Assembly: GCF_001432305.1 (NCBI RefSeq)
Contig: NZ_KQ483358.1
Span: 3,128,087-3,192,086 of the forward strand
DNA: 64,000 nucleotides
Direction of reading: 5' to 3'
Source of the DNA: Curvibacter sp. PAE-UM
Lineage (GTDB): Bacteria > Pseudomonadota > Gammaproteobacteria > Burkholderiales > Burkholderiaceae_C
This document shows positions 1 to 8,622 of this stretch, in pieces. Below the pieces are notes generated by a model. The model was not told where the DNA came from. It ran no database searches and saw only the letters and a list, made by a program, of their open reading frames with translations. Both the position numbers and the translations under genes were made by a program. Every line of letters starts with the position of its first letter. Position 1 is the stretch's first letter.

Positions 1-9
1 CAAATCCTC

Positions 10-29
10 GCCATAGCAAGGACTATGGC
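10..29. promoter_or_regulatory. Inverted repeat upstream of the sulfur cluster
   Basis: Arms gccatag (10-16) and ctatggc (23-29) are perfect complements separated by 6 bases. The repeat lies about 100 bases before the first gene start, so it could be an operator. Nothing identifies the regulator, and the upstream gene is outside the window. Confidence 0.25.
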
Positions 30-124
30 TGTGGTTTGCGCCTTGCCCTGCGCACGAATCCATCACTTTCATTTTGTTCCTCTACTTCCGGGTCGCAGTA
101 CCAGTCAACAAGGAGAAGGCAGAG

Positions 125-754
125 ATGAGCGACGCGTTGAACTACCTGGTCCAGGCCCGGCCCGAGGCCATGGGCCACTACTTCAAGTTCCTCAAGGAAA
201 CCGGCAAGCACCTGGACCCCAAGACGCGCAACCTGATCTCCGTCATCACCAAGGTGCACGCGCAGACCGAGCGCGGCTTTCGCCAGTACCTCAGCCGTGC
301 GCTGCGCGAGGGCTGCTCCCCGATGGAGGTGCTGGACGCGCTGCTGATGGCCTTCCCCGCCCTGGGCCTGGCCAAGATCGTCTGGGCCACCGACATCATC
401 CTGGCCATGAACATCCCGGGCTTCGAGCCCGAAGCCCTGCGCGGCGAGCCGCCGAAGTGGCGCGATGTCATGGCCGCTGCCGACGTGCCCGATGGCGAGG
501 TGGCGCGCCTGACGTGCGAGGGCCGTGGCCTCTTCATCTACCGCGAAAAAAAGACCTACCAGGTCTACGACAGCCGCTGCCCGCACCAGAGCACCGACAT
601 CCCCCATCTGGCGCTCAAGGGCAGCACCCTGACCTGCCCCAAACACGAATGGGCCTTCGACGTGAAGAGCGGCGACTGCATCAAGAAGGGCAACACCCCG
701 CTCACCCGCATCGAGTCCAAGGTGCTCAAGGGCCGCCTCATGGCCCGCTGGTGA
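125..754 (+). CDS. Carboxymuconolactone decarboxylase-like / Rieske [2Fe-2S] fusion protein
   Basis: A 209-residue protein with two parts. Residues about 15-105 resemble the helical carboxymuconolactone decarboxylase/AhpD fold, but the AhpD CxxC pair is absent and only a single Cys (C64) is seen. Residues about 115-209 form a Rieske domain with the ligand set C152-P-H154 and C171-P-K-H174, which should hold a [2Fe-2S] cluster. No signal peptide is visible, so a cytoplasmic redox role is likely. The start at 125 was chosen because AGGAGA lies 8 bases upstream; an earlier in-frame ATG at 74 has no such site. It heads a cluster with TusA, DsrE2 and YeeE genes, suggesting electron transfer in sulfur handling. 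That role is an inference from context; the exact reaction is unknown. Confidence 0.85.
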   Translation: MSDALNYLVQARPEAMGHYFKFLKETGKHLDPKTRNLISVITKVHAQTERGFRQYLSRALREGCSPMEVLDALLMAFPALGLAKIVWATDIILAMNIPGFEPEALRGEPPKWRDVMAAADVPDGEVARLTCEGRGLFIYREKKTYQVYDSRCPHQSTDIPHLALKGSTLTCPKHEWAFDVKSGDCIKKGNTPLTRIESKVLKGRLMARW

Positions 755-778
755 CCGGTGGCGCCGCCGTCCCCGAAC

Positions 779-800
779 AGCCCGCGCATGCGGGCTTTTT
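779..800 (+). terminator. Rho-independent terminator
   Basis: A 7-bp perfect stem (agcccgc / gcgggct, 779-785 and 790-796) with a gcat loop is followed by a run of five T. It lies 25 bases after the Rieske gene stop, so it should separate that gene from the TusA gene. Confidence 0.8.
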
Positions 801-829
801 CATGCCCTGGCGGCCGGGCCATGCTAACC

Positions 830-874
830 CTATTACCCACATGGATTACACCCCCCCACCCGTTGCGGTAATAG
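830..874. promoter_or_regulatory. Inverted repeat before the TusA gene
   Basis: Arms ctattacc (830-837) and ggtaatag (867-874) are perfect 8-base complements 29 bases apart, between the terminator and the TusA start. It is a candidate operator or RNA leader structure. No promoter hexamers are convincing here. Confidence 0.25.
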
Positions 875-983
875 ACGCCGCAGGGGGCACACCCAAGAAT
901 GGTTACAGGCAGCCTTCCTGCGGGAGTGGCATGCCAGCGGTACCCGACAAACGATGCTGCAACGGCAGCGAATGGAGACAAGG

Positions 984-1211
984 ATGAACTTCGACAAGGA
1001 ATACGACGCTTCCGGCCTGGCCTGCCCGCTGCCCATCGTCAAGACCAAAAAAGCACTGGCCGACATGACTTCCGGCACCGTCCTCAAGGTCATGGCCACC
1101 GACCCCGGTTCCGTCTGCGACATGGCAGCCTTTGCCGAGCAGACCGGCAATGCCCTGCTGGAGCAGGGGGAGGAAGGCGGCAAGTACGTCTTTTTCCTCA
1201 AGAAGGCCTGA
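984..1211 (+). CDS. TusA-family sulfur carrier protein
   Basis: A 75-residue protein typical of the TusA/SirA family in length and fold. The CPxP motif, with the persulfide-carrying Cys at residue 14 (ACPLPIV), is intact. TusA proteins accept sulfane sulfur and hand it to partners in tRNA thiolation, cofactor synthesis or sulfur oxidation. GGAGACAAGG just before the ATG at 984 supports this start over one 30 bases upstream. It is followed 39 bases later by a DsrE2-like gene. TusA with DsrE2 and a YeeE-type channel is a known sulfur-trafficking neighbourhood, so this copy probably serves that pathway rather than tRNA modification. Confidence 0.9.
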   Translation: MNFDKEYDASGLACPLPIVKTKKALADMTSGTVLKVMATDPGSVCDMAAFAEQTGNALLEQGEEGGKYVFFLKKA

Positions 1212-1250
1212 GCACCGGACCGAGACATAACATAAAGAGGAGACGAGACT

Positions 1251-1718
1251 ATGGCTAAGAAAATGGCGCTGATCGCCACCAAGGGCACGCTGGACATGGC
1301 CTACCCGCCCTTCATCCTGGGCTCCACCGCCGCGGCGCTGGGCTGGGACGTGCAGATCTTCTTCACCTTCTACGGCCTGCAGCTGCTGCGCAAGGACCTG
1401 AGCGACGTCAAGATCAGCCCGCTGGGCAACCCCGCGATGCCCATGCCCATCCCCATGCCCGTCATGGTGCAGATGCTGCCGGGCATGGAATCCATGGCCA
1501 CCATGATGATGAAGCAGAAGATGAAGTCCAAGGGCGTGGCCTCGCTGGAAGAGCTGCGCGACCTCTGCCTGGAGGCCGACGTCAAGTTCGTCGCCTGCCA
1601 GATGACGGTGGACCTCTTCGAGTTCAAGAAGAGCGACTTCATCGACAACATCGAGTACGGCGGCGCTGCGACCTTCATGAAGTTCGCCGGCGAATCCGAC
1701 GTCTGCCTCTTCATCTGA
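1251..1718 (+). CDS. DsrE/DsrF-like (DsrE2 type) sulfur-trafficking protein
   Basis: A 155-residue protein that starts MAKKMALIATKGTLDMAYPP and has a Met-rich middle segment (residues about 63-90), as is usual for DsrE2-type peroxiredoxin-like proteins. Cysteines occur near residues 106 and 117 (LCLEADVKFVACQ); the second is a candidate sulfur-binding residue. AAAGAGGAGACGAG precedes the start. Known family members exchange persulfide sulfur with TusA, whose gene is directly upstream. The Met-rich stretch gives hydrophobic character, so a membrane-associated state is possible. The substrate of this copy cannot be read from the sequence. Confidence 0.85.
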   Translation: MAKKMALIATKGTLDMAYPPFILGSTAAALGWDVQIFFTFYGLQLLRKDLSDVKISPLGNPAMPMPIPMPVMVQMLPGMESMATMMMKQKMKSKGVASLEELRDLCLEADVKFVACQMTVDLFEFKKSDFIDNIEYGGAATFMKFAGESDVCLFI

Positions 1719-1832
1719 AGCTGCCAAGGCCGGCCTGCCCGCGGGCACCGGCCGCTCTCGGGCGGCACGCCGCCACCGGTACGCGGCCGGTCAGCTCCGT
1801 GCTCTCGTGGTCGTACTGAACAAGGGATCGTC

Positions 1833-2714
1833 ATGAAACCTCTCATGAAGCGTTTTTTCCTGTGTCTCGTCCTCCTGATGGCCGCCCCGGCCTGCATGGC
1901 CCTGGCGCCTTATGTGCGCGGTGCCAAGCTGCCCGCGGCCGAACTGTCGGCCCAGGTCGCCGCAGTCGAACAAAAACTGCAGGCCGCCGGCTTCACGGTC
2001 ATCGGCCGGCACAGCCCCAAGGGCCTTCCCGGCAGTGCCACCATCGTCATCACCGACGCCGGCATCCTGGATGCCATCGGCAAGGTGGGCGGCTCGGCCA
2101 TCAGCGCCGCCGCCTTGCGCGTGGGCGTGCAGGCCGACGGTACCGTCTCCTACATGAACCCCGAGTACTGGCACCGCGCCTTCGTACGCAAGAAATACGG
2201 CCAGGTGGAAGCGGCCGTCAAAGCGGCGCAGGCCCGGCTGGCGCAGGCGCTGGGCGAAGGCGCGCCCTTCGGCGGCAACGTCGAGGCCGACGACCTGGCC
2301 AGCTACCGCTACATGTTCGGCATGGAGCGCTTCGACTCCAACAGCGAGCTGGTCCAGCACGCCAGTTTCGACGAGGCCCTGGCCAGCGTGCGCGCCAATC
2401 TGGCCAAGGGCACGGCCCATACGGCCCGGGTCTACGAGGTGGTGATGCCCGAGCGCAAGGTCGCCGTCTTCGGCGTGGCCATGAACGACACCGAGAGCGG
2501 CGAGGGCTGGTGGGTCAACAAGATCGAGGGCAGCGCCCACGTGGCCGCCCTGCCCTACGAGATCTTCATCGTCGACAACACGGTCTACGCCCTCTACGCG
2601 CGCTTTCGCATCGCCCTGGCCTGGCCCGAGCTCGGCATGGGCCAGTTCATGGGCATCTTCAATGCACCGCACGCGATCCACGACACCATGAGCAAGGTGG
2701 CGACCAAGCCCTGA
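1833..2714 (+). CDS. Exported DUF302-domain protein
   Basis: A 293-residue protein with an N-terminal signal peptide (basic MKPLMKR, then a hydrophobic core ending ALA near residue 25), so it is probably periplasmic. The first part after the signal matches the DUF302 style (VEQKLQAAGFTVIGRHSPKG). The C-terminal half is longer than a lone DUF302 domain and has no motif I can name. It lies 114 bases after the DsrE2 gene and 43 bases before the YeeE gene on the same strand. DUF302 proteins are often found near sulfur and metal redox genes, but their biochemical role is not established. Confidence 0.75.
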   Translation: MKPLMKRFFLCLVLLMAAPACMALAPYVRGAKLPAAELSAQVAAVEQKLQAAGFTVIGRHSPKGLPGSATIVITDAGILDAIGKVGGSAISAAALRVGVQADGTVSYMNPEYWHRAFVRKKYGQVEAAVKAAQARLAQALGEGAPFGGNVEADDLASYRYMFGMERFDSNSELVQHASFDEALASVRANLAKGTAHTARVYEVVMPERKVAVFGVAMNDTESGEGWWVNKIEGSAHVAALPYEIFIVDNTVYALYARFRIALAWPELGMGQFMGIFNAPHAIHDTMSKVATKP

Positions 2715-2757
2715 ACGACTCGCGTACCGACAACAACATCACCACGGAGACTATCGA

Positions 2758-3864
2758 ATGGAAAACACCGTCAACCTGGCCGCCTGGGTCGTCTGGGGCG
2801 GCTTTGCCCTGGCCCTGGTCTTCGGCTTCGTCGCCAGCAAGACCAACTTCTGCACCATGGGCGCGATCTCCGACGTCGTCAACATGGAGCACTGGGGCCG
2901 CATGCGCATGTGGCTGCTGGCCATAACCGTGGCCATTGCCGGCACCAGCCTGCTGCAGTACTTCGGCCAGATCGACGTGGCCAAGAGCGTCTACCAGCGC
3001 CCGACCCTGTCCTGGCTGTCCCTGCTGGTGGGTGGCGCGCTGTTCGGCGTGGGCATGACCCTGGCCGGCGGCTGCGCCAACAAGAACCTGCTGCGTGTGG
3101 GCGGTGGCAGCATCCGCTCCTTCGTGGTGCTGACCTTCCTGGCCATCTCGGCCTACATGGCGCTCAAGGGCCTGTTCGCCCAATGGCGCGCCAGCGTCCT
3201 GGACCCGGTGTCCATCGACCTGAGCCGCTTCGGCTTCAAGACCCAGAGCCTGTCCGACCTGCTGGCCGGCGCCTCCGGCCTGCCGGCCAAAACCGCGCTG
3301 CTCGTCGTCGCCGGCGTCGTCACGCTGGCGCTGCTGGGTTTCATCTTCAAGGACAAGCGCTTCCGCGGCAACCTGGCCCAGGTGCTCGGCGCCGTGGTGC
3401 TGGGCGCAATCATCGTGCTGGGCTGGTACCTGAGCGGCCACATCGGCTTCGGCGAAAACCCCGACACGCTGGAGATGACCTACTTCGGCACCAACACCCG
3501 CACGATCGAATCGTTCAGCTTCGTGGCGCCCACCGCCTACTCGCTGGAACTCATGATGCTGTGGACCGACAAGTCCCTGCGCGTGACCTTCGGCATCGCC
3601 ACCGCGCTGGGCGTGGTGCTGGGCTCGCTGGCCTGGGCCCTGTACAGCAAGACCTTCCGGCTGGAAGGTTTCGCCTCCATCGCCGACCTGCGCAACCAGA
3701 TCATCGGCGCCACCCTCATGGGTTTTGGCGGCGTCACCGCCATGGGCTGCACCGTCGGCCAGGGCCTCACCGGCATCTCGACCCTGGCGCTGGGCTCGCT
3801 GCTGGCGCTGGGCGGCATCATCGCCGGCTCGGTCGCCACGCTGAAGTGGCAAAACCGGGACTGA
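2758..3864 (+). CDS. YeeE/YedE-family inner-membrane sulfur compound transporter
   Basis: A 368-residue polytopic membrane protein with the family's conserved Cys motifs: C32 (KTNFCTMG), C106 (AGGCANKNLL) and C331 (MGCTVGQGLTG). In characterised YeeE/TsuA proteins three such cysteines pass thiosulfate through the membrane. The gene follows TusA and DsrE2 genes, matching the frequent pairing of YeeE channels with TusA-like partners (YeeD). The likely job is import of thiosulfate or another sulfane-sulfur compound. Substrate is inferred from family; the related selenium-linked YedE branch cannot be excluded. Confidence 0.88.
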   Translation: MENTVNLAAWVVWGGFALALVFGFVASKTNFCTMGAISDVVNMEHWGRMRMWLLAITVAIAGTSLLQYFGQIDVAKSVYQRPTLSWLSLLVGGALFGVGMTLAGGCANKNLLRVGGGSIRSFVVLTFLAISAYMALKGLFAQWRASVLDPVSIDLSRFGFKTQSLSDLLAGASGLPAKTALLVVAGVVTLALLGFIFKDKRFRGNLAQVLGAVVLGAIIVLGWYLSGHIGFGENPDTLEMTYFGTNTRTIESFSFVAPTAYSLELMMLWTDKSLRVTFGIATALGVVLGSLAWALYSKTFRLEGFASIADLRNQIIGATLMGFGGVTAMGCTVGQGLTGISTLALGSLLALGGIIAGSVATLKWQNRD

Positions 3865-3910
3865 GACCGCGCGCCGCCCAAGAAGCCGGGTATCTCCTCG
3901 AAATGGCCTC

Positions 3911-4522
3911 TCAAAACGTAGCCGGCGTATTGACCCAGAGGATGCGGGCTACGGTGCTGCCCGTGTTGCGGTAACCGTGGGGAATCTGGCTCGAGAATGT
4001 AAAGGCATCCCCGGCATGAATGATGTGCCGCTCATCGCCGAGCAGCAGTTCGATCGTGCCTTGCAGCACGTACCCAACCTCTTCGCCGGCATGGACGATC
4101 TGGCCGTCGGTTTCGACCCCAGGCTCGACGATGTGGATATTGGCCTGCAACAGCCCGCCGCGCTTGGCCAGAACGAGTCGCTCCAGCGCAATGCCGCCGC
4201 CGGTCTGCATGACCGGGCGCTTGCCCTGCGGCAGGACCGGGCCATCCAGCGGTGCCTCCTCGGTGGTCAGTGCAGCGATGTTGGTGTCCAGCGCCACCGC
4301 GATGCGGTGCAACATGGCCAGCGAGGGCGTGGCCTGGCCGTTCTCGATCTTGGAGATCAGGCTTTCCGAACACCCGGCCTTGGCCGCCACCTGGGTCAGG
4401 GTCAGGTGCACCACGCGGCGCGCATGCCGAATTCGCACCCCGAGCCAGGAAGAGGATTTGGCGGCGCCCTCCTCCACCGCGTCGGCAGCCGGCTGGCGGG
4501 ACTTCGCGACAGCTTTCACCAT
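3911..4522 (-). CDS. XRE-family regulator with C-terminal cupin domain
   Basis: A 203-residue protein. Residues about 27-85 form an XRE helix-turn-helix (LTQVAAKAGCSESLISKIENG), and residues about 115-203 a small cupin (GEEVGYVLQGTIELLLGD, then HAGDAFTF and IPHGYRNTG). This architecture is common in regulators of amino-acid, polyamine or amide catabolism, with the cupin sensing a ligand. The start at 4522 was chosen because the family usually has only a short N-terminal extension; a longer frame exists. It is the last gene of the minus-strand transporter-hydrolase run and probably controls it. The 19-bp palindrome before the livK-like gene is a possible target (inference). Confidence 0.85.
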   Translation of the reverse strand: MVKAVAKSRQPAADAVEEGAAKSSSWLGVRIRHARRVVHLTLTQVAAKAGCSESLISKIENGQATPSLAMLHRIAVALDTNIAALTTEEAPLDGPVLPQGKRPVMQTGGGIALERLVLAKRGGLLQANIHIVEPGVETDGQIVHAGEEVGYVLQGTIELLLGDERHIIHAGDAFTFSSQIPHGYRNTGSTVARILWVNTPATF

Positions 4523-4536
4523 GGCAGACGGCGGGC

Positions 4537-5835
4537 TCAGGCGCCGGCCATCCGGGTCACGGCGTAGGCCAGTGCCTGCGCCCCCAGGACCAGATCGGCG
4601 TGGGCGGTCTGCTCCGACGCGTTGTGGCTGATGCCCGCCTCGCTGGGGACGAAGAGCATCGCGGTCGGGCAATGGTCGGCGAGGTACATGGCATCGTGAA
4701 AGGCACCCGAGGTCAGGGCCAGGGGCGCCGGCTTGGCCGCCAGCTGGCAGGTGCGCGCGCAGGCCTCCTCGACCAGCGCGGTCATCGCGGTCGGGAAGTG
4801 CGTGGGCTTGCGTTCGAAGATGGCCTCCAGCACCACGCGGGTGCGCCCGGCGTGGTGCTGCAGGATGTCGCGCATGACCGCATCGAACTCGGCCAGTGCG
4901 CCCTCGTCGACACAGCGCATGTCGATGGTGAACTCGACCTCGCCCGGAATGGTGTTGATGGAATTGGGCCCCACGACCCAGCGCCCCAGGGTCAGGCGCA
5001 GCCCGCTGGCCTGGCGGCGCGCGGCCTCGGCATACAGCCGGTGCGCCATCTGGATGCAGGCGGCCATCGCATCGGTGCGGATGTCCATGGGCGTGGTGCC
5101 GGCGTGCGCCGCCACCCCGCTCACCTTGACGCGGAACCAGCGCACGCTCTGGATGCCCGTGACCACCCCCAGCGGCACGCCCGCCGTCTCAAGCACCGGG
5201 CCCTGCTCGATGTGCAGTTCGATAAAGCCGGCCAGCGGCTGCTGCATGGCGCGGCGCGGCACATCGGGCATGGCCTGCAGGGCACGGTCCACCGCCTCGC
5301 CGAAACTATGCTGGCTGCCATCGCGCACAGCCCGGTAACCGGCCAGCTTGGCTGGATCCACATAGGCGCTGGAGCCCATGCAGCCCGGCCCGAAGCGGCT
5401 GCCTTCCTCGTTGGTCCACACGACCACCTCGACAGGGCGCTCGGTCTGTATGCCGGCATCCTGCAGCGCCTGCAGCACTTCGAGACCGGCCACCACGCCA
5501 TAGGCGCCGTCAAGCTTGCCGCCCACCGGCTGCGTGTCCACATGGCTGCCGGTCAGCACCGGGGGCAGATCGCTGCGGCCCGGGCGGCGGAAAAACAGGT
5601 TGGCGCAGTCGTCGATCGCAACGCTGCAGCCCAGGGCGCGGGCGCGCTCGATGAGGTAGCGGCGCGCCTGCAGGTCGATCTCGGTCAGCGTCTCGCGCGC
5701 CACCCCGCCATCGTCGCGCCCGCCATAACGGGCCAACTCGGCAATGGCCGTGCGCAGGCGCTCGCTGTCCACCTGCTGGAGCACCCGGTCGGCGGCGGCA
5801 CGGCTGCGTGCCAGTTCATCGGTCTGCATGGTCAT
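4537..5835 (-). CDS. M20-family Zn amidohydrolase (N-carbamoyl-amino-acid hydrolase / allantoate amidohydrolase type)
   Basis: A 432-residue protein with the hydantoinase/carbamoylase pattern of metal ligands: GSHVDT (H, D), DGAYG (D), TNEEGSRF (E-E), ELHIEQGP (H, E) and SGAFHDAM (H). Such enzymes cleave a carbamoyl group from N-carbamoyl-L-amino acids, N-carbamoyl-beta-alanine or allantoate. The start at 5835 lies two bases from the amidase stop, so the genes are tightly coupled. The adjacent amidase and the ABC transporter suggest uptake and stepwise hydrolysis of an amide or ureide as a nitrogen source. The sequence alone does not settle the substrate. Confidence 0.87.
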   Translation of the reverse strand: MTMQTDELARSRAAADRVLQQVDSERLRTAIAELARYGGRDDGGVARETLTEIDLQARRYLIERARALGCSVAIDDCANLFFRRPGRSDLPPVLTGSHVDTQPVGGKLDGAYGVVAGLEVLQALQDAGIQTERPVEVVVWTNEEGSRFGPGCMGSSAYVDPAKLAGYRAVRDGSQHSFGEAVDRALQAMPDVPRRAMQQPLAGFIELHIEQGPVLETAGVPLGVVTGIQSVRWFRVKVSGVAAHAGTTPMDIRTDAMAACIQMAHRLYAEAARRQASGLRLTLGRWVVGPNSINTIPGEVEFTIDMRCVDEGALAEFDAVMRDILQHHAGRTRVVLEAIFERKPTHFPTAMTALVEEACARTCQLAAKPAPLALTSGAFHDAMYLADHCPTAMLFVPSEAGISHNASEQTAHADLVLGAQALAYAVTRMAGA

Positions 5836-5837
5836 CC

Positions 5838-7127
5838 TCACGATCTGGTCTGCAGGCTGTGCTGCAGAAGTTGCGCTGCGGCCAGGGTCTGGGCATCGCC
5901 CCAGCGCGGGCCGATCACGGTCACGCCCACGGGAAGGCCCCGGGCACCCACGCCGGTCGGCACATGCACGCAGGGCACGCCCAGCAGGGTCCACAGGCGG
6001 TTGAAGAGGGGGTTGCCGGTGGCGCCCAGGCCGGCCGGCGCCTCGCCCTCGGCGCTCGGGGCCAGCAGCACGTCGACGTCTGCAAACACAGAGGCCAGCG
6101 CGCAGCGCGCCTGGTCTGCCAGCGCGTAGGCCGCGGCGACACGCGCGCCCTCCAGGCGGCGGGCCGCGGCCAGGAAGTCGGTGAACGCGGCACTGAACAG
6201 CGTGGCGTGTTGCCGGCGCTCGGGTGCGAAGGCGGCCAGCGCCTCATGGCCCATGATGTCGATCTGCGCCTGGGTCAGGCCGTCCCACGCAGCCGGCCAG
6301 GTCAGGTCGGTCACACGCGCACCACCTTGCTCCAGCCGGCGCGCCGCGTCCGCCAGGGCCTGGCGCGCATCACCCGAGGCGCGATCCCAGTGCGGCGTCT
6401 GGCACAGGCCGACGCGCAAAGCGGCCGGACGGACCAGCGAAAACTCGGTGCGCGCCAGCACGCCGATGAAGAAGGCGGCATCCTCCACCGAGCGTGCCAG
6501 CACGCCGATGGTGTCCAGGCTGGGCGAAAGGGGTTTCACGCCCGCCAGCGGCAGGGTGCCGTGGGTGGGCTTGTAGCCCACCACGCCGCAGTAGGACGCC
6601 GGCCGAACGATGGAGCCGGCCGTCTGCGTGCCGAAGGCCAGCGGCACCATGCCGGCGGCCACCGCCGCCGCCGAGCCGCTGGACGAGCCGCCCGGCGTGT
6701 GCGGGGCGTCGAGGGGCGCGCGCGGGTTGCGCGTGGGGCCGGGCTGGAAGGTGGCGAACTCGGTGGTGACGGTCTTGCCCAGGATGACGGCGCCCGCCTC
6801 GCGGCAGCTCGCCACGCAGGCTGCGTCCAGCTGTGGCTGGTGCCGGGCATAAATGGGTGAACCGTAGGTGGTGGGCAGGTCGGCCGTGTCCATCAGGTCC
6901 TTGACGCCCACCGGCACACCCTGCAGCGGCCCGCTGGCACCCCCGCGGTCCAGTGCGCGCGCCTGGTCCAGGGCCCGCTCGGCATCGACATGCTGCCAGG
7001 CCTGCACCTGCGGCTCCAGGGCCGCGATGCGCTCGGTATAGGCGCGGGTCACCGCCTCGGCCGTGAGTTCGCGCCGTGATACCGCAGCCGCCAGTTCCTT
7101 GACGGAAAGACTCGTGATGTCGCGCAT
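5838..7127 (-). CDS. Amidase, amidase-signature family
   Basis: A 429-residue amidase-signature enzyme. The Ser-Ser-Lys centre is visible: K76 in VGVKDLMDT, the Ser-rich GGSSSGSAAA loop at 146-155, and the likely nucleophile S172 in TAGSIVRPAS. These enzymes hydrolyse diverse amides to acid plus ammonia. It sits between the M20 hydrolase gene and the LivF-type ATPase gene, in one minus-strand run with gaps of 2 and 8 bases. Context favours a catabolic nitrogen-scavenging enzyme, not the GatA subunit of tRNA amidotransferase, since gatB and gatC are absent. Confidence 0.88.
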   Translation of the reverse strand: MRDITSLSVKELAAAVSRRELTAEAVTRAYTERIAALEPQVQAWQHVDAERALDQARALDRGGASGPLQGVPVGVKDLMDTADLPTTYGSPIYARHQPQLDAACVASCREAGAVILGKTVTTEFATFQPGPTRNPRAPLDAPHTPGGSSSGSAAAVAAGMVPLAFGTQTAGSIVRPASYCGVVGYKPTHGTLPLAGVKPLSPSLDTIGVLARSVEDAAFFIGVLARTEFSLVRPAALRVGLCQTPHWDRASGDARQALADAARRLEQGGARVTDLTWPAAWDGLTQAQIDIMGHEALAAFAPERRQHATLFSAAFTDFLAAARRLEGARVAAAYALADQARCALASVFADVDVLLAPSAEGEAPAGLGATGNPLFNRLWTLLGVPCVHVPTGVGARGLPVGVTVIGPRWGDAQTLAAAQLLQHSLQTRS

Positions 7128-7135
7128 GGCAGCCC

Positions 7136-7843
7136 TCAGCCGAAGTAGGCCGAACGAACCTCGTCGTTCTCGGACAGGGCCTGCGCCGTGCCTTCGGCCA
7201 CCACGCGGCCCTGGGTCAGCACGTAGCCGTAGTGCGCGATCGCCAGCGTCTGGCGCGCGTTCTGCTCCACCAGCAGCACGGTGATGCCGAGCTCGTTGAT
7301 CTGGCGGATGACGCGGAAGTTTTCCTTCACGTACAGCGGCGACAGGCCCAGCGAGGGCTCGTCGATGACCAGCAGCTTCGGGTTCGCCATCAGACCGCGG
7401 CCGATGGACACCATGGCCTGCTCGCCGCCGGACATGGTGCCGGCCAGCTGGCTGGCGCGCTCTTTCAGGCGCGGAAACACCTCGAAGACGTTGTCGAGGC
7501 GTTTGCGCAATTGGCTGGCGTCCACTTCCAGGTAGGCGCCCAGGGTCAGGTTCTCCTGCACCGTCATGCGCGGGAACACCTTGCGTCCCTCGGGGATGCA
7601 GGCGATGCCGCTGGCGATGATGCGGTGCGTCTTCTCCTGCGTGATGTCCTGCCCGTCCCAGAGGATCTGGCCCTGGCGCGCGGGCGTCAGGCCGAGGATG
7701 GCGCGGATCAGCGTGCTCTTGCCGGCGCCATTGGCGCCCAGGATGCAGGTGATCTTGCCGGGCTCCGTCTCGATCGACACATCGTGCAGGACGTTGACCT
7801 TGTCATAACCCGTCGTCAGATTGCGTACGGTGAGCCTGCTCAT
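7136..7843 (-). CDS. livF: Branched-chain-type ABC transporter ATPase (LivF-like)
   Basis: A 235-residue ATPase with Walker A (GANGAGKST), signature (MSGGEQ) and Walker B (LLVIDEPSLGL) all intact, as in LivF. It would pair with the LivG-like ATPase on the cytoplasmic face of a LivHM permease. Its start overlaps the LivG stop by 4 bases (ATGA), so the two are translationally coupled. The substrate is probably the compound degraded by the adjacent amidase and M20 hydrolase rather than leucine itself. Confidence 0.92.
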   Translation of the reverse strand: MSRLTVRNLTTGYDKVNVLHDVSIETEPGKITCILGANGAGKSTLIRAILGLTPARQGQILWDGQDITQEKTHRIIASGIACIPEGRKVFPRMTVQENLTLGAYLEVDASQLRKRLDNVFEVFPRLKERASQLAGTMSGGEQAMVSIGRGLMANPKLLVIDEPSLGLSPLYVKENFRVIRQINELGITVLLVEQNARQTLAIAHYGYVLTQGRVVAEGTAQALSENDEVRSAYFG

Positions 7844-8622
7844 GCTGCCTCTCCCAGGTAAGCGGTCTGCACATTGGCGTCGGCCGTGATCTCGGCGTAA
7901 CTGCCCTCGGCAATCTTGCGGCCGTAGTTCAGCACCACGCAGCGCTCGGTGACGCGCTGAATGACGTTCATCTCGTGCTCGATCAGCACCACCGACAGAT
8001 GGCTCATCTTGCCGCGCACCTGCAGGATGTCCTGCATCAGCTCGTCGGTCTCGTCGTGTGTCATGCCGGCCGAGGGTTCGTCGAGCAGCAGCAGGCGCGG
8101 CTGGCTCATGAGCGCGCGGCAGACCTCGATGCGGCGGCGGTCGATCATGGTGAAGGTCTCCACCGGCTCGAACAGGCGCTCCACCAGCGGCGGGCTGAAG
8201 ATCTTCAGCAGGTCGCGCACCTTCTCCACGTACTGCTCGTATTCGGCACGGAAGGCCTTGCGCCGCAGCAGGTTGAACAGCAGGCCGTGCTGCATGTGCT
8301 GGTAGTCGCCGATGACGATGTTGTCGAACACGGTGAGCGAGAGCGACAGGCGCGAGCGCTGGAAGGTGCGCGCCACGCCGCTGCGGTAGATCTCCTGCGG
8401 CGTCTTGCCGATGACGTCGGCACCGTCATAGCGGATGCTGCCGCTGCTGGCCTTGTACAGGCCGGTGAGCACGTTGAAGAAGGTCGTCTTGCCCGAGCCG
8501 TTGGGCCCGAGCAGGCCCAGGATCTCGCCCTGGCGCACCGACATGTTGAGCTCGTCGAGCGCCGTCAGGCCACCGAAGCGCATGGTGAGGTTTTCCACCT
8601 CGATCAGGTTCTTGGGGCTCAT
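7840..8622 (-). CDS. livG: Branched-chain-type ABC transporter ATPase (LivG-like) with atypical signature motif
   Basis: A 260-residue ATPase with intact Walker A (GPNGSGKTT, residues 39-47) and Walker B (LLLLDEPSAGM, about 177-187), and the LivG-type insert around residues 105-150. The ABC signature, normally LSxGQ just before RRLE in this family, reads ETFTMIDRRRIE (residues 155-166), so the usual Ser-Gly-Gly/Tyr-Gly-Gln is missing. Only one ATP site of a LivFG dimer would then have a canonical signature. The start at 8622 overlaps the LivM stop by 4 bases. A much longer open frame extends upstream but is the LivM gene read in another frame. Confidence 0.9.
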   Translation of the reverse strand: MSPKNLIEVENLTMRFGGLTALDELNMSVRQGEILGLLGPNGSGKTTFFNVLTGLYKASSGSIRYDGADVIGKTPQEIYRSGVARTFQRSRLSLSLTVFDNIVIGDYQHMQHGLLFNLLRRKAFRAEYEQYVEKVRDLLKIFSPPLVERLFEPVETFTMIDRRRIEVCRALMSQPRLLLLDEPSAGMTHDETDELMQDILQVRGKMSHLSVVLIEHEMNVIQRVTERCVVLNYGRKIAEGSYAEITADANVQTAYLGEAA

